NCBI GenBank assembly: GCA_011390805.1
Contig: JAABRT010000028.1
Coordinates: forward strand, 1 to 39,586
Reading direction: 5' to 3'
Origin: Gemmatimonas sp.
Lineage (GTDB): Bacteria; Gemmatimonadota; Gemmatimonadetes; Gemmatimonadales; Gemmatimonadaceae
Length of the DNA: 39,586 nucleotides
The notes below the pieces were generated by a model. It was not told where the DNA came from. It searched no databases and saw nothing but the letters and a program-made list of their open reading frames with translations. The translations under genes and the position numbers were made by a program. Shown piece after piece: positions 1 through 8,406 of the stretch; position 1 is the first letter of the stretch, and every line of letters begins with the position of its first letter.

Positions 1-1
1 T

Positions 2-502
2 ATTGCCGTGCCCGATGGACTCACGCGTCTGCTCATTGAAAACACCGCCGGTGCCGGTACCACCGTTGGTCGCACACCCGAAGAAGTGGGTGCCATGCTC
101 GCCGGACTGCCCGCGGAGTTGCGCCAGCGTGCCGGTTACGGGTTGGACACCTGCCATCTGTATGCGTCAGGGTACGACCTGTCGGAGTCACCGGAGAAGG
201 TGGCGGAAATACTCAGTGCGTTTGAACAGGCCACCGGCGAGCCGCCGTCTTTTTTGCATTTGAATGACAGCGAAGGCGCGCTTGGCTCCAACCGCGACCG
301 GCATGCGCGCATCGGGCAGGGCAAAATCGGCGCTGATGCATTCGGGTGGTTGTTGGCCGACGTGCGCGCGCACGGAATCCCCTGCATTCTGGAGACACCG
401 CAGGCGGTGCCCGACATTGCCGATGACGACGACACACCCGACGAGTGGGACGTGGCCGACATCGCGATGCTGCGCAAAATGGCCGAGGCGGAGACCGCGT
501 AA
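2..502 (+). CDS. nfo: Endonuclease IV (AP endonuclease), 3' part, cut by left edge
   Basis: The frame is open to the left edge, so only about the last 166 residues are present; the family is usually about 280 residues. Endonuclease IV cleaves the phosphodiester 5' of abasic sites in base excision repair and is a TIM barrel with a trinuclear zinc centre. Visible family blocks in order are LIENTAGAGT (metal-binding Glu), GLDTCHLYASGYD (metal-binding Asp and His), FLHLNDSEGALGSNRDRHARI (metal-binding Asp, then Asp-x-His) and GKIG, then LETP near the C-terminus with a further metal Glu. No ligand block expected in this part is missing. The GTG at 8 is an internal codon and should not be taken as the start. 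No obvious hairpin terminator follows the stop. Identification is firm from the motif order. Confidence 0.95.
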   Translation: MAVPDGLTRLLIENTAGAGTTVGRTPEEVGAMLAGLPAELRQRAGYGLDTCHLYASGYDLSESPEKVAEILSAFEQATGEPPSFLHLNDSEGALGSNRDRHARIGQGKIGADAFGWLLADVRAHGIPCILETPQAVPDIADDDDTPDEWDVADIAMLRKMAEAETA

Positions 503-1071
503 CCAGCGCGATAGCGGTGTGCACGGAGGGCGCCGGTTGTGCAGACAAGTGCGCTCCCGGAGGGCAATACAAAAACCGCGCGTCGCGTTTTCACTCGGAG
601 ACGCGCGAAAATCCGTGTGTTGTGACACTCCGGGCTTACGAGTGAACAACCTGCGTTTTTTACTGCGGAATGCCGGTGCGTACAGGCGGTGCACCGTTGC
701 ACGCGAGTGAGACAGGCGCGCGTCGCAGCGCACACGCGCTCCGTCGTACCAAGAGCGTTGCCGGGTGTTTCAGAGGGGAAAGCTCACGAAAAATATTTGT
801 GCACATAGTGCATTCCCCCTCTGGGAGGGCGCTTGTAACCGTGCAAAAACAGGGAGCGGCGCACCCGCGCAACGCGTCTTCCGGCGCGACAGAGTGAGCA
901 GCGTGTCGCCCCCAGAGGGAAAAACAGTGGTTCCCAGAGGAGAAAAAGCGCGAATGCCCTATTGCGCAGTGCAATCCGCTCTATAAGCTTGTGGCGCGTC
1001 GCATGAAGTTTTGTGCGACGGTACGCAGCTCCTGTAGGGCTGCGACACAGCACCCCCACTCTGGAGATTCC
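503..1071. other. Long non-coding gap with repeated CAGAGGG/CCCTCTG motifs
   Basis: These 569 bases contain no frame with coding character. CAGAGGG-type motifs recur at 771-778, 815-822 (inverted), 912-919 and 934-940, so the stretch can fold several ways. Just upstream of the next gene, a 7-bp stem (997-1003 with 1014-1020) with a 10-base loop lies in the probable leader of the SWIB gene. TATAAG at 982-987 could be a -10 box, but I see no well spaced -35. I recognise no known RNA family here. Confidence 0.4.
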
Positions 1072-1512
1072 ATGGCCCCTGCGAAGAAGTCTGCGAAGAA
1101 GGCGGCGAAGAAGGCTGCCCCGAAGAAAGCCGCCGCCAAGAAAGCGGCCCCGAAGAAAGCTGCTGCCAAGAAGGCTGCGCCCAAGAAGGCAGCCAAGAAG
1201 GCGGCTCCGAAGAAGGCTGCTGCTCCGAAGAAGGCCGCTCCCAAGAAGGCTGCCAAGAAGCGCACGCCGAACGCCGCGTTCATGAAGGCACTCACGCCGT
1301 CGCCATCATTGGCCGCCGTCGTTGGAGCCAAGCCGCTCGCCCGTACGGACGTCGTGAAGAAGTTGTGGGAGTACATCAAGAAGAACGGACTGCAGGACAG
1401 CAAGAACAAGCGCATGATCAACGCCGACGACAAGCTCAAGCCGGTATTCGGTGGCAAGAAGCAGGTCTCGATGTTTGAGATGACGTCGCTGGTCAGCAAG
1501 CACCTCTCCTGA
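1072..1512 (+). CDS. SWIB/MDM2-domain protein with histone H1-like Lys/Ala-rich N-terminus
   Basis: The start is the ATG at 1072, preceded by GGAG (1063-1066) at a 5-base spacing. The 146-residue product has two parts. Residues 4-65 are built from repeated KKAA, PKKAA and AKKAA units resembling the tails of eukaryotic histone H1 and bacterial H1-like proteins; such tails bind DNA through charge. Residues ~75-146 form a SWIB/MDM2 fold: the block LARTDVVKKLWEYIKKNG is followed by a KNKRMINAD segment and a C-terminal FEMTSLVSKHL helix. Bacterial SWIB proteins are known from Chlamydia, where one is fused to topoisomerase I, and from other phyla. I infer a nucleoid-associated protein; the partner is unknown. 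The tail is repetitive at DNA level, so its length may vary between strains. A GC-rich hairpin follows the stop. Confidence 0.85.
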   Translation: MAPAKKSAKKAAKKAAPKKAAAKKAAPKKAAAKKAAPKKAAKKAAPKKAAAPKKAAPKKAAKKRTPNAAFMKALTPSPSLAAVVGAKPLARTDVVKKLWEYIKKNGLQDSKNKRMINADDKLKPVFGGKKQVSMFEMTSLVSKHLS

Positions 1513-1535
1513 CCATCTTTCCTGACGCGTGACAC

Positions 1536-1564
1536 GGGGGCGTGACCCACACGGGCGCGCCCCC
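1536..1564 (+). terminator. Possible terminator hairpin after the SWIB gene
   Basis: A 7-bp stem GGGGGCG (1536-1542) pairs with CGCCCCC (1558-1564) around a 15-base loop; the next bases are TTGTCGTCT, a poor T-tract. It lies 24 bases after the SWIB stop. The upstream GTG at 1542, in the lepB frame, falls inside this hairpin, which argues against its use as the lepB start. Confidence 0.45.
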
Positions 1565-1601
1565 TTGTCGTCTCTGCTCCAGACCTCTGCTCCTCAACGC
1601 C

Positions 1602-2420
1602 GTGGCACGTTCGTCAAAGTCCAAACCCGACGCGTCGGTCAACTCGGTCGCTGCGCTGCGCGACGGTGGCGCGAAGTCAAAGTCACCCAAGGGCGCCAAA
1701 GGTTCGAATAGTGGCAATTGGGAAAACGTCAAAGCCATTCTGTGGACGCTGGTCATCTTTCTGGCCATCCGCACGTTCCTCTTTGAAGCCTACCGCATTC
1801 CGTCGGGCAGCATGATTCCCACGCTGCTGGTGGGCGACTGGCTGTTTGTGAACAAGCTGGCGTACGGACCGCACGTGCCGTTCACCGACATCAACCTGCC
1901 CGGCTACGCCGAACCTGAGCGCGGTGATGTGGTGGTGTTCAAGTCGCCGTATCAGTACGACCAACCCGAAGATCCGCATCCCACACTGGTCAAGCGCCTG
2001 GTCGCGGTGGCCGGTGACACGGTGTACATGCGCGGCGGTCTGTTTTACCTGAACGGTGTGGCGCAACCGCAGCCCGACGCGATGAATGCCAATCCGCGCG
2101 CCGACGGTTCGTTTTCCATTCCGCTCTTTGAATGGCAGCGTGAACATCAGGTAAGCGGCACGCGCTTTGGCGAGCCACCGGCCATCATCACGCTCGACGA
2201 TTGGGGGCCGCTGGTGGTGCCACCCGGCCATCTGTTCATGCTTGGCGATAACCGCTACGACAGCAAGGATGGTCGCTATTGGGGCATTGTGCCGCGCGAG
2301 AATGTGCGCGGTCGTCCGTCGTTTGTGTACTACTCGTACGTCACTGCTGCCGAAAGTGATCGCGCGATGCCGTTTCTAACTGACATCCGCTGGTCGCGCA
2401 TTGGTACCGTGATCAAATAA
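1602..2420 (+). CDS. lepB: Signal peptidase I
   Basis: Type I signal peptidase removes signal peptides from exported preproteins at the outer face of the inner membrane. From the GTG at 1602 the product has 272 residues: a basic Ser/Lys-rich cytoplasmic leader, one transmembrane segment (~residues 45-60), then the S26 catalytic domain. The nucleophile is Ser70 in PSGSMIPTLLVGD and the general base is Lys131 in LVKRLVAVAGD; the GDNRYDSKDGRYWG block follows towards the C-terminus. All boxes of the family are present. No clear ribosome-binding site precedes 1602. The in-frame GTG at 1542 would add 20 Cys/Pro-containing residues unlike the rest of the leader and lies inside a hairpin, so 1602 is preferred. 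The Rieske oxygenase gene starts 7 bases after the stop, so co-transcription is likely. Confidence 0.93.
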   Translation: MARSSKSKPDASVNSVAALRDGGAKSKSPKGAKGSNSGNWENVKAILWTLVIFLAIRTFLFEAYRIPSGSMIPTLLVGDWLFVNKLAYGPHVPFTDINLPGYAEPERGDVVVFKSPYQYDQPEDPHPTLVKRLVAVAGDTVYMRGGLFYLNGVAQPQPDAMNANPRADGSFSIPLFEWQREHQVSGTRFGEPPAIITLDDWGPLVVPPGHLFMLGDNRYDSKDGRYWGIVPRENVRGRPSFVYYSYVTAAESDRAMPFLTDIRWSRIGTVIK

Positions 2421-2427
2421 TCCGCGC

Positions 2428-3519
2428 ATGATACGCTTCCCGTTCAACCCCGACGTTACACGTGCCGAGACGCCACCTGCGCGTCTTTACACCGATCCGG
2501 TCTGGCTGGAACTGGAAAGCGAGCGCATCTTTGCGCGCACCTGGCAGCTTGTGGGACGCACCGATCTGGTTGCGTCGCACGGTTCGTATTTCACCGCGGA
2601 CATCGGCCGCGAGTCGATTGTGATTGTGCGCGACGGAGAAGCGCTGCGAGGTTTTCACAATGTGTGTTTGCATCGTGCCGGGCCCGTGGCGCACGGGGCA
2701 GGGTGTCGCAAAACCATGCAGTGCAAGTACCACGGATGGACGTATTCGCTGGGCGGACAGCTGCTGCACGCGCCGGAAATGGAAGGCACCTGCGACTTTG
2801 AGCCGGCAAACTTTCAGCTGCAGCCGGTGCAGGTGGCCACGTGGGGTCCGCTGGTGTTCGCCAATCTCGACACCAAGGCACCCGCGTTCAGCACGGTGCT
2901 TGAAGACATCCCCCAGCGTGCGGCGCGCTTTGCCCCCGAGCGCATGCAATGGGTGATGCGGCGTGACTACGATATCGCCTGCAACTGGAAAGTGTACGTG
3001 GATAATTACCTTGAGGGATATCACATCCCCGTGGTGCACCCCACGCTGCACAAGGAGATTGACTACGACCAGTACCGGGTAGAACCGCGGCGCTACTACT
3101 CGCTGCAACATGCGCCACTGCGTCCGTTGCCGCCCTTAACCGGCAGTGCCATTGGCGATCGCAAATACACGCCCGCCAGCGCTGACGATGTGGCGCAATA
3201 CTACTGGCTGTTCCCCAATACGATGCTCAACATCTATCAGGGACAGATGCAAACCAACGTCATCATCCCGCTCGGCCCCGACCGTACGCGTACTGTGTTT
3301 GAGTGGTACGCCACCGAGCCGCCCGACAATGTGCACACCGATGCGCGCTGGCAGGAGCTGGTGAAGTTCAGCGATGACATTCAGCAGGAAGATGTAGAAA
3401 TCTGCGAAGTGGTGCAGAAGAACCTGCATTCACGTGTGTACGACCGCGGGCGCTATTCAGCCAAACGCGAAAACGGTGTGCACCACTTTCACGCGTTGCT
3501 GCACGAGTTTCTCACGTGA
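2428..3519 (+). CDS. Rieske non-heme iron oxygenase, alpha (catalytic) subunit
   Basis: The 363-residue protein has the two-domain layout of aromatic-ring-hydroxylating oxygenases. The Rieske [2Fe-2S] ligands are Cys80-x-His82 and Cys99-x2-His102 (CLHRAG ... CKYHGW). The mononuclear iron site is seen in CNWKVYVDNYLEGYHIPVVH, with His199 and His204, and in QQEDVEICE with Asp322 as the likely third ligand; Asp192 is the likely electron bridge. Overall it resembles the choline monooxygenase/GbcA-like single-subunit branch more than classic dioxygenases with a separate beta subunit. No reductase or ferredoxin gene is adjacent, so electron partners must be encoded elsewhere. The substrate cannot be predicted. 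Its TGA overlaps the GTG of the following esterase (GTGA at 3516-3519), implying translational coupling. Confidence 0.92.
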   Translation: MIRFPFNPDVTRAETPPARLYTDPVWLELESERIFARTWQLVGRTDLVASHGSYFTADIGRESIVIVRDGEALRGFHNVCLHRAGPVAHGAGCRKTMQCKYHGWTYSLGGQLLHAPEMEGTCDFEPANFQLQPVQVATWGPLVFANLDTKAPAFSTVLEDIPQRAARFAPERMQWVMRRDYDIACNWKVYVDNYLEGYHIPVVHPTLHKEIDYDQYRVEPRRYYSLQHAPLRPLPPLTGSAIGDRKYTPASADDVAQYYWLFPNTMLNIYQGQMQTNVIIPLGPDRTRTVFEWYATEPPDNVHTDARWQELVKFSDDIQQEDVEICEVVQKNLHSRVYDRGRYSAKRENGVHHFHALLHEFLT

Positions 3520-4544
3520 GCACGCGTGGCAATCACGTTGTACTTCGTGTGGTGGCAGTGCTCGTTGCATTGGTGACAGCATCGGTTGGGTACGCGCAGC
3601 CAAGAGGTAGTACGGTGCCGCGCGGCTCACTGCGCGCCGATACCGTGTGGTCACAGTCGCTCGGCACCACCAAACGGCTGCTCGTGTATCTGCCGCCGTC
3701 GTACGCCCGTGACACTGCGCGGCGCTTTCCGGTGGCGTTTTATCTGCACGGACTGGGCGGTAACGAAGACAACTGGTTGCTGCAGGCGCGCATTGACCGC
3801 GTGGCCGATTCGTTGTTCGCACGCGGTGCGGGCGAGGCTATTGTGATCATGCCCGACGGTGACGACAGCTGGTACAGCACGTGGGCCACGCTGCCAGCTG
3901 CGGCGGCGTGTGCCGCTGACACCGTGCGTAAGGAACCTGCAGCGTCGTACTGTGTGCCATGGCCGCATTACGATGATTACATCGCGCGTGATCTCGTGGC
4001 GCATGTCGACAGCAACTACCGCACGCTGCACTCGCCCGCGCACCGTGGCATCGCCGGCTTGAGCATGGGCGGCTACGGCGCCGTGACACTGGCACTGCGC
4101 TACCCCGATGTGTTCAGCTCGGCGGCCAGTCATTCCGGTGTGCTGGCGCCGGCGCTGCTCGGTCCGCGTCCGTTCCGCGAGCCTGCACGGTGGGCGCAAA
4201 CGCCGGCCGAGCTTCGCGAGGCGGCTGGTGCGCGGTACGGATGGTTTGCGCACATCTTCGGGCGCGACACGATTGGCTGGTACGCGCGCGATCCCAGCCG
4301 TTTGGTGGGGCGCCTTGTGTCGGCGGGCACTCCGGTGCCGGAGTTGTTTGTGGACGTGGGTGTGAGCGATGTATTTGTCGACCAGAACCGCGCGTTCGCC
4401 GCAACGTTACGTGGCTTCGGGTTGTCTTATGTGTACACCGAGCACCCCGGAGGCCACGATTGGACATACTGGCGCACGCATCTGCCAGAGAGTTTGCACT
4501 GGTTATTGCTCCGCATCGCTGGACCCCCGCCCGATCCCGCGTAG
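3516..4544 (+). CDS. Secreted esterase, esterase D / S-formylglutathione hydrolase-like fold
   Basis: The GTG start at 3516 overlaps the stop of the oxygenase gene. The 342-residue product opens with a Sec-type signal (hydrophobic residues ~8-25, AQ at 27-28 as likely cleavage region). The alpha/beta-hydrolase core shows the oxyanion segment FYLHGLGGNEDNW, the nucleophile elbow GLSMGGYG with Ser183, a probable acid at Asp285 in GVSDVF, and the catalytic His314 in HPGGHDWTYW. This matches the esterase (PF00756) family, which includes S-formylglutathione hydrolase, feruloyl esterases and antigen 85. The export signal argues against a cytosolic formaldehyde-detoxification role and for hydrolysis of an extracytoplasmic ester. 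Whether it shares a pathway with the upstream oxygenase is speculative; only the coupling is visible. Confidence 0.88.
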   Translation: MSTRGNHVVLRVVAVLVALVTASVGYAQPRGSTVPRGSLRADTVWSQSLGTTKRLLVYLPPSYARDTARRFPVAFYLHGLGGNEDNWLLQARIDRVADSLFARGAGEAIVIMPDGDDSWYSTWATLPAAAACAADTVRKEPAASYCVPWPHYDDYIARDLVAHVDSNYRTLHSPAHRGIAGLSMGGYGAVTLALRYPDVFSSAASHSGVLAPALLGPRPFREPARWAQTPAELREAAGARYGWFAHIFGRDTIGWYARDPSRLVGRLVSAGTPVPELFVDVGVSDVFVDQNRAFAATLRGFGLSYVYTEHPGGHDWTYWRTHLPESLHWLLLRIAGPPPDPA

Positions 4545-4554
4545 CTTGAAATAA

Positions 4555-5040
4555 GTGACTCGCTACACGCCAACCGGGGCCCCGGCCGTTCCGCCATCGC
4601 GCGCCGTCTCGCTGCGCGCGATCTCGCGCTCCACCCTCGAGCTAGCCGGCTTGACGGGCATCGCACTGCGCCTGTACCGCGCCGCGATTCTCACGCTGGA
4701 GTCAATGTCCAGCTGGCCCGTATTTATCGGCGCGCTGCTGGTTGGCGTGGTGTTTGTGTGCGGCGTGCTCACGTGGCACCTGAGCAACTTCCCGATCAAA
4801 AGCTGGGCCAGACGCGTGGCGCTGTTTGTGGCAATCGAAGTGATCGCCGAGTTCGGCATGAGCTCCGTGCTGATTGCGATCGGGCGCGAGCCGCTGGGTA
4901 CGGGCTTGGCCACGTGGGCTGACTGGTGGCCGCTGGCGGGGCAGACGTTGCTGGAGCGGGTGGTGGTGCTGGGTGGGTATGCGGGCTTGTTGGCGGGGGC
5001 TATGTGGGTGGTGACGCGTCGTGGCCAGGATCAAAAATGA
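4555..5040 (+). CDS. Small integral membrane protein, unknown function
   Basis: This 161-residue product is not recognisable as a named family. It has a basic N-terminal stretch of ~50 residues, then three probable transmembrane helices at about residues 55-75, 88-108 and 134-154, and a short charged C-terminus. The start is taken at the GTG at 4555, 10 bases after the esterase stop; no strong ribosome-binding site is visible, and the internal ATG of codon 51 would still keep all three helices. It lies in line with lepB, the oxygenase and the esterase, which suggests one transcript. The next gene has its own good ribosome-binding site 85 bases downstream. Confidence 0.6.
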   Translation: MTRYTPTGAPAVPPSRAVSLRAISRSTLELAGLTGIALRLYRAAILTLESMSSWPVFIGALLVGVVFVCGVLTWHLSNFPIKSWARRVALFVAIEVIAEFGMSSVLIAIGREPLGTGLATWADWWPLAGQTLLERVVVLGGYAGLLAGAMWVVTRRGQDQK

Positions 5041-5125
5041 TCCTCCAGCGCATGAAGACATAGCGCTCTCCTTCACGTCTAACCGCTGCTGGGTTACTCT
5101 GCGGGATCTTCCTCCCGGAGCACGC

Positions 5126-6571
5126 ATGCCCGTTGCACGTTTCGCGATCCTGCCCTTGGCGCTGGCCACCGCTTGGCCGTTGCACGCCCAAGGCCTTCCC
5201 AAGCTCGAGCCCCACCCCGCCGCGGAAGCCACCACCGCCCCCGCCTGGACCACCATGATGGCCCGCGACTCCCTGCGGCCGCTCGGCACCCTGCGCGAAC
5301 AGGCCGTGGTCCGCCAGCAGTGGCTCGAAAAGCGTATGGACACGGTGCTGCCGGCGCTCATGCGCAAGTACAACGTGGACATGTGGGTGATGCCCATGCG
5401 CGAGTACAACGAAGATCCGATCTTCCACTCGCTCGTCTCACCCACCACGTTTGCCGCGCGCCGCAGAACCATCTACGTGTTCTTTGATCGCGGCGCCGAG
5501 GGCATTGAAAAGCTCGCCTTTGGCGGCACCGATCAGGGCGGCGTGTACAAGGCCATTCGCAGCAGCAAACCGGTTGAGGCGCCGGCTGCCGGCAGCCGCT
5601 CCAACGAACGTACCGCCGAGCTGTGGGGCGATGATCAGTGGAAAGTGCTGAAAACAGCGATCGAAGAACGCCAGCCACGGCGCATTGCCGTAAACACCTC
5701 GCGCACCTGGCACTTTGCCGACGGCATCACGCAGGGCGAGTACACCGGCATGACCCAGTCGCTCGGCCCCGAACTGGCCTCGCGCATTGTGCCCGCCGAA
5801 GGACTGGCCGTTGATTTCATCGCCTCGCGTTTGCCGGAAGAAGAAGTTGTGTTTGAACGTATGAACCAGATCGCCTGGGACATCATCCGCGAAGCTTTCA
5901 GCGAACGTGTAATCACGCCCGGTAAAACACGCACTGAAGATGTGGTCTGGTGGATGCGTCAGCGGCTGAATGATCTTGGTTTGCAAACATGGTTCCAGAC
6001 GAGCGTATCGCTGCAGCGTCCGTTCAGTGGCGATCTTGTATTGCCCAATCCTGTCATCCAGCGCGGCGATGTGCTGCACACAGACTTTGGCATCAAAGCG
6101 TTTGGACTCAACACCGACACACAGCACATGGGTTACGTGCTGCGTGAAGGTGAAACAGATGTACCGGCGGAACTCAAAGCCACACTGAAAGCCTCCAACA
6201 TTTTGCAGGACATCGTTACCGAAGAGCTCAAGCCCGGACGCACCGGAAATGAAGTGCTCGCTGCATCTCTTGCCCGCATGCGCGCACAGAATATTGACGG
6301 CACTATCTACTCGCATCCAATTGGTGCACACGGACACGGTGCCGGAACGATGATTGGACTATGGGATTATCAGGAAGGCGTGCCGGAGCGTGGTGATTTT
6401 CCTGTCATTCCCGGCATGTGGTACTCCATTGAACTGCAGGCCACATCACCGGTGGCGTCGTGGAACAACCAGCGCGTGCGTTCGGCGCAGGAGGAAGATG
6501 TGATCATTGATGCCAACGGACGCGTGCGTTGGGCGCACGGGCGTCAGAGTGAGTTCCACCTCGTGCGCTAA
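5126..6571 (+). CDS. Secreted M24 metallopeptidase (Xaa-Pro aminopeptidase-like)
   Basis: The start is the ATG at 5126, with GGAG at 5117-5120 five bases upstream. An upstream extension in the same frame overlaps the previous gene and hides the signal peptide, so it is rejected. The 481-residue product begins with a signal peptide ending near HAQG (residues 20-23). It has an N-terminal creatinase-like domain (~60-240) and a C-terminal pita-bread domain. Metal ligands are visible as Asp320 and Asp331 (HTDFG ... LNTD, spacing 11), a His in the 397-404 segment (HPIGAHGHG), Glu436 (YSIELQ) and a Glu at 456-457 (QEEDVI). The family releases an N-terminal residue ahead of proline using two Mn or Co ions. 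Export suggests a role in peptide scavenging. The antiporter gene follows after 2 bases. Confidence 0.9.
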   Translation: MPVARFAILPLALATAWPLHAQGLPKLEPHPAAEATTAPAWTTMMARDSLRPLGTLREQAVVRQQWLEKRMDTVLPALMRKYNVDMWVMPMREYNEDPIFHSLVSPTTFAARRRTIYVFFDRGAEGIEKLAFGGTDQGGVYKAIRSSKPVEAPAAGSRSNERTAELWGDDQWKVLKTAIEERQPRRIAVNTSRTWHFADGITQGEYTGMTQSLGPELASRIVPAEGLAVDFIASRLPEEEVVFERMNQIAWDIIREAFSERVITPGKTRTEDVVWWMRQRLNDLGLQTWFQTSVSLQRPFSGDLVLPNPVIQRGDVLHTDFGIKAFGLNTDTQHMGYVLREGETDVPAELKATLKASNILQDIVTEELKPGRTGNEVLAASLARMRAQNIDGTIYSHPIGAHGHGAGTMIGLWDYQEGVPERGDFPVIPGMWYSIELQATSPVASWNNQRVRSAQEEDVIIDANGRVRWAHGRQSEFHLVR

Positions 6572-6573
6572 GC

Positions 6574-8319
6574 ATGCCGCACGAAACAGCGCTCATTGCG
6601 ACAATCGCCGTAGGACTGGGCCTCGCGTTCATACTCGGCTACATCGCCACCAAGCTTTCGTTGCCGGCGATTGTCGGCTACCTGCTGGCCGGTGTAGCTG
6701 TTGGCCCGTTCAGCCCGGGCTACACAGCCGATACGGGACTGGCTACGCAGCTGGCCGAAATCGGTGTGATTCTGTTGATGTTTGGTGTGGGACTGCACTT
6801 CTCGCTGCGCGATCTCATGAACGTGCGCCGCGTTGTTGTGCCGGGTGCGCTGGTGGGCATGACGGCACTCACCCTCGCCGGCACCGGTCTCGCCACCCTG
6901 TGGGGCTGGACGATTGGATCGGCCATCACCTTTGGCCTGTGCATTTGCATTTCCAGCACGGTGGTGGTGATCCGTTCGTTTGAACAGCGCAGTTCGCTCG
7001 CAACTGGCGCCGGTAAACTGGCCATCGGTTGGATGGTGGTGGAAGATCTGGTGATGGTGGTGGCACTGGTCATGCTGCCTGCGCTTGCACCAATCATGGG
7101 TGGTATTGCCGGCGAGAACGCAGGCACACCGCTCTGGATGGCGCTCGGTCTTACGCTGCTTAAAGTCGCGGTATTCAGCGCCCTCATGTACTTCGTAGGC
7201 AGACGCACGATTCCCTGGTTGCTCTGGCAGGTTGCGCGCACCGGATCGCGGGAGCTGTTCACGCTCTCTGTGCTAGCGTCTGCACTGGGCATTGCCGTTG
7301 GCGCGGCGGTGCTCTTTGATGTGTCGTTTGCGCTCGGTGCGTTTTTCGCCGGACTCGTGGTGAGCGAATCGGACATGAGCCATCAGGCCGCGGCCGATGC
7401 CTTGCCGCTCAAGGATGCATTTGCCGTGTTGTTTTTTGTGTCTGTTGGCATGCTGTTCGATCCCGGCATTCTGTTGCGTGAGCCGATCAAGGTGTTGTCG
7501 GTGGTTGCGATTGTCATGTTGCTCAAGCCGGCGGTTGCGGCGTTCATGCTGCTGCGTTTGCGCAAGTCTACACACAGTGCGCTCAACGTTGGCGCCAGCC
7601 TTGGCGAGATTGGCGAGTTCAGTTTCATTCTGGCTGGCTTGGCGGTTTCGCTTGAGCTGCTCGACGCCGACGGACGCAGCCTTATTCTGGCGGCGGCGAT
7701 CTTGTCTATCTCCCTCAATCCGCTGCTCTACACCGCGCTGCCACGCGTTCGCGAATGGCTGCACACGCGCGCGCGCCTCATCAATGCGATTGAGCAGCCA
7801 AGTGACACGCCGGTTGATGCCGACGCAACAATGCATGACCACGCAATCATTGTTGGGTATGGCCGCGTAGGTGGCACAATCGGCCGAGCGCTCGCGCAGC
7901 GCAACGAGAAGTTCATGGTCATTGAACACGACCGTGTACTTGTGGATCGATTGCGTGAGCAGGGCATCATGACCGTGTACGGCGATGCCGCCCGGCCGGG
8001 CATTCTGGACAAGGCGTCTCCCAAGCTTGCCAGGTTACTGGTGGTGGCCACCCCCGATCCATTTCAGGCGCGACAGGTGGTTGAGCTGGCGCGTGAGGTC
8101 AAGCCGGATCTCGACATTGTGGTGCGCACGCACACCAGCGCCGAGCAGGCGTATTTTGAGAAGTTGCAGGTGGGTCGCGCTGTGATGGGCGAGCGGGAAC
8201 TGGCGTTGGGGATGGCGCACTACGCGCTGGTCGCGCTCGGCCATGGAGACGACGTAGCTGATCAGCAAGTGGACGAGCTGCGTGCCATTGGTGTCTCCGA
8301 GCGTGCGGCGCGGATTTAG
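6574..8319 (+). CDS. CPA2-family cation:proton antiporter with C-terminal TrkA-N domain (KefB/YbaL-like)
   Basis: The ATG lies 2 bases after the M24 stop. The 581-residue protein has an N-terminal Na+/H+ exchanger domain of about 12 hydrophobic helices (residues ~5-400), including the segment LPAIVGYLLAGVAVGPF typical of the KefB/YbaL branch. From ~residue 422 there is a Rossmann-type TrkA-N domain with the nucleotide-binding loop VGYGRVGG and a downstream acidic VIEHD. In this family the TrkA-N domain binds NAD(H) or another nucleotide and gates K+ or Na+ exchange for protons. No TrkA-C domain is evident. Gene order gives no clue to the ion. Family assignment is firm, ion specificity unknown. 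Confidence 0.92.
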   Translation: MPHETALIATIAVGLGLAFILGYIATKLSLPAIVGYLLAGVAVGPFSPGYTADTGLATQLAEIGVILLMFGVGLHFSLRDLMNVRRVVVPGALVGMTALTLAGTGLATLWGWTIGSAITFGLCICISSTVVVIRSFEQRSSLATGAGKLAIGWMVVEDLVMVVALVMLPALAPIMGGIAGENAGTPLWMALGLTLLKVAVFSALMYFVGRRTIPWLLWQVARTGSRELFTLSVLASALGIAVGAAVLFDVSFALGAFFAGLVVSESDMSHQAAADALPLKDAFAVLFFVSVGMLFDPGILLREPIKVLSVVAIVMLLKPAVAAFMLLRLRKSTHSALNVGASLGEIGEFSFILAGLAVSLELLDADGRSLILAAAILSISLNPLLYTALPRVREWLHTRARLINAIEQPSDTPVDADATMHDHAIIVGYGRVGGTIGRALAQRNEKFMVIEHDRVLVDRLREQGIMTVYGDAARPGILDKASPKLARLLVVATPDPFQARQVVELAREVKPDLDIVVRTHTSAEQAYFEKLQVGRAVMGERELALGMAHYALVALGHGDDVADQQVDELRAIGVSERAARI

Positions 8320-8406
8320 GACGCGCGGGCCGGAACTTCAGGTCGCCCAGTGGTGCTAGATTATGAGCAGTGTCCGTCCCGTGAGCTGTCCGTTCTACTA
8401 TTGACT

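Noticed and set aside
981-1550. Minus-strand frame with Ala/Phe/Leu repeats, like a membrane protein
   Set aside because: It is the complement of the Lys/Ala tail of the SWIB gene, which has its own ribosome-binding site and a recognisable domain.
1542-1601. Upstream GTG start for lepB
   Set aside because: The extra 20 residues are unlike a signal peptidase leader and the codon lies inside a hairpin after the preceding gene.
5021-5125. Longer N-terminus for the M24 peptidase
   Set aside because: It overlaps the previous gene and buries the signal peptide; GGAG precedes the ATG at 5126.
5438-6337. Long minus-strand open frame opposite the M24 gene
   Set aside because: No domain is recognisable and it mirrors a well-supported gene; such frames are common in GC-rich DNA.
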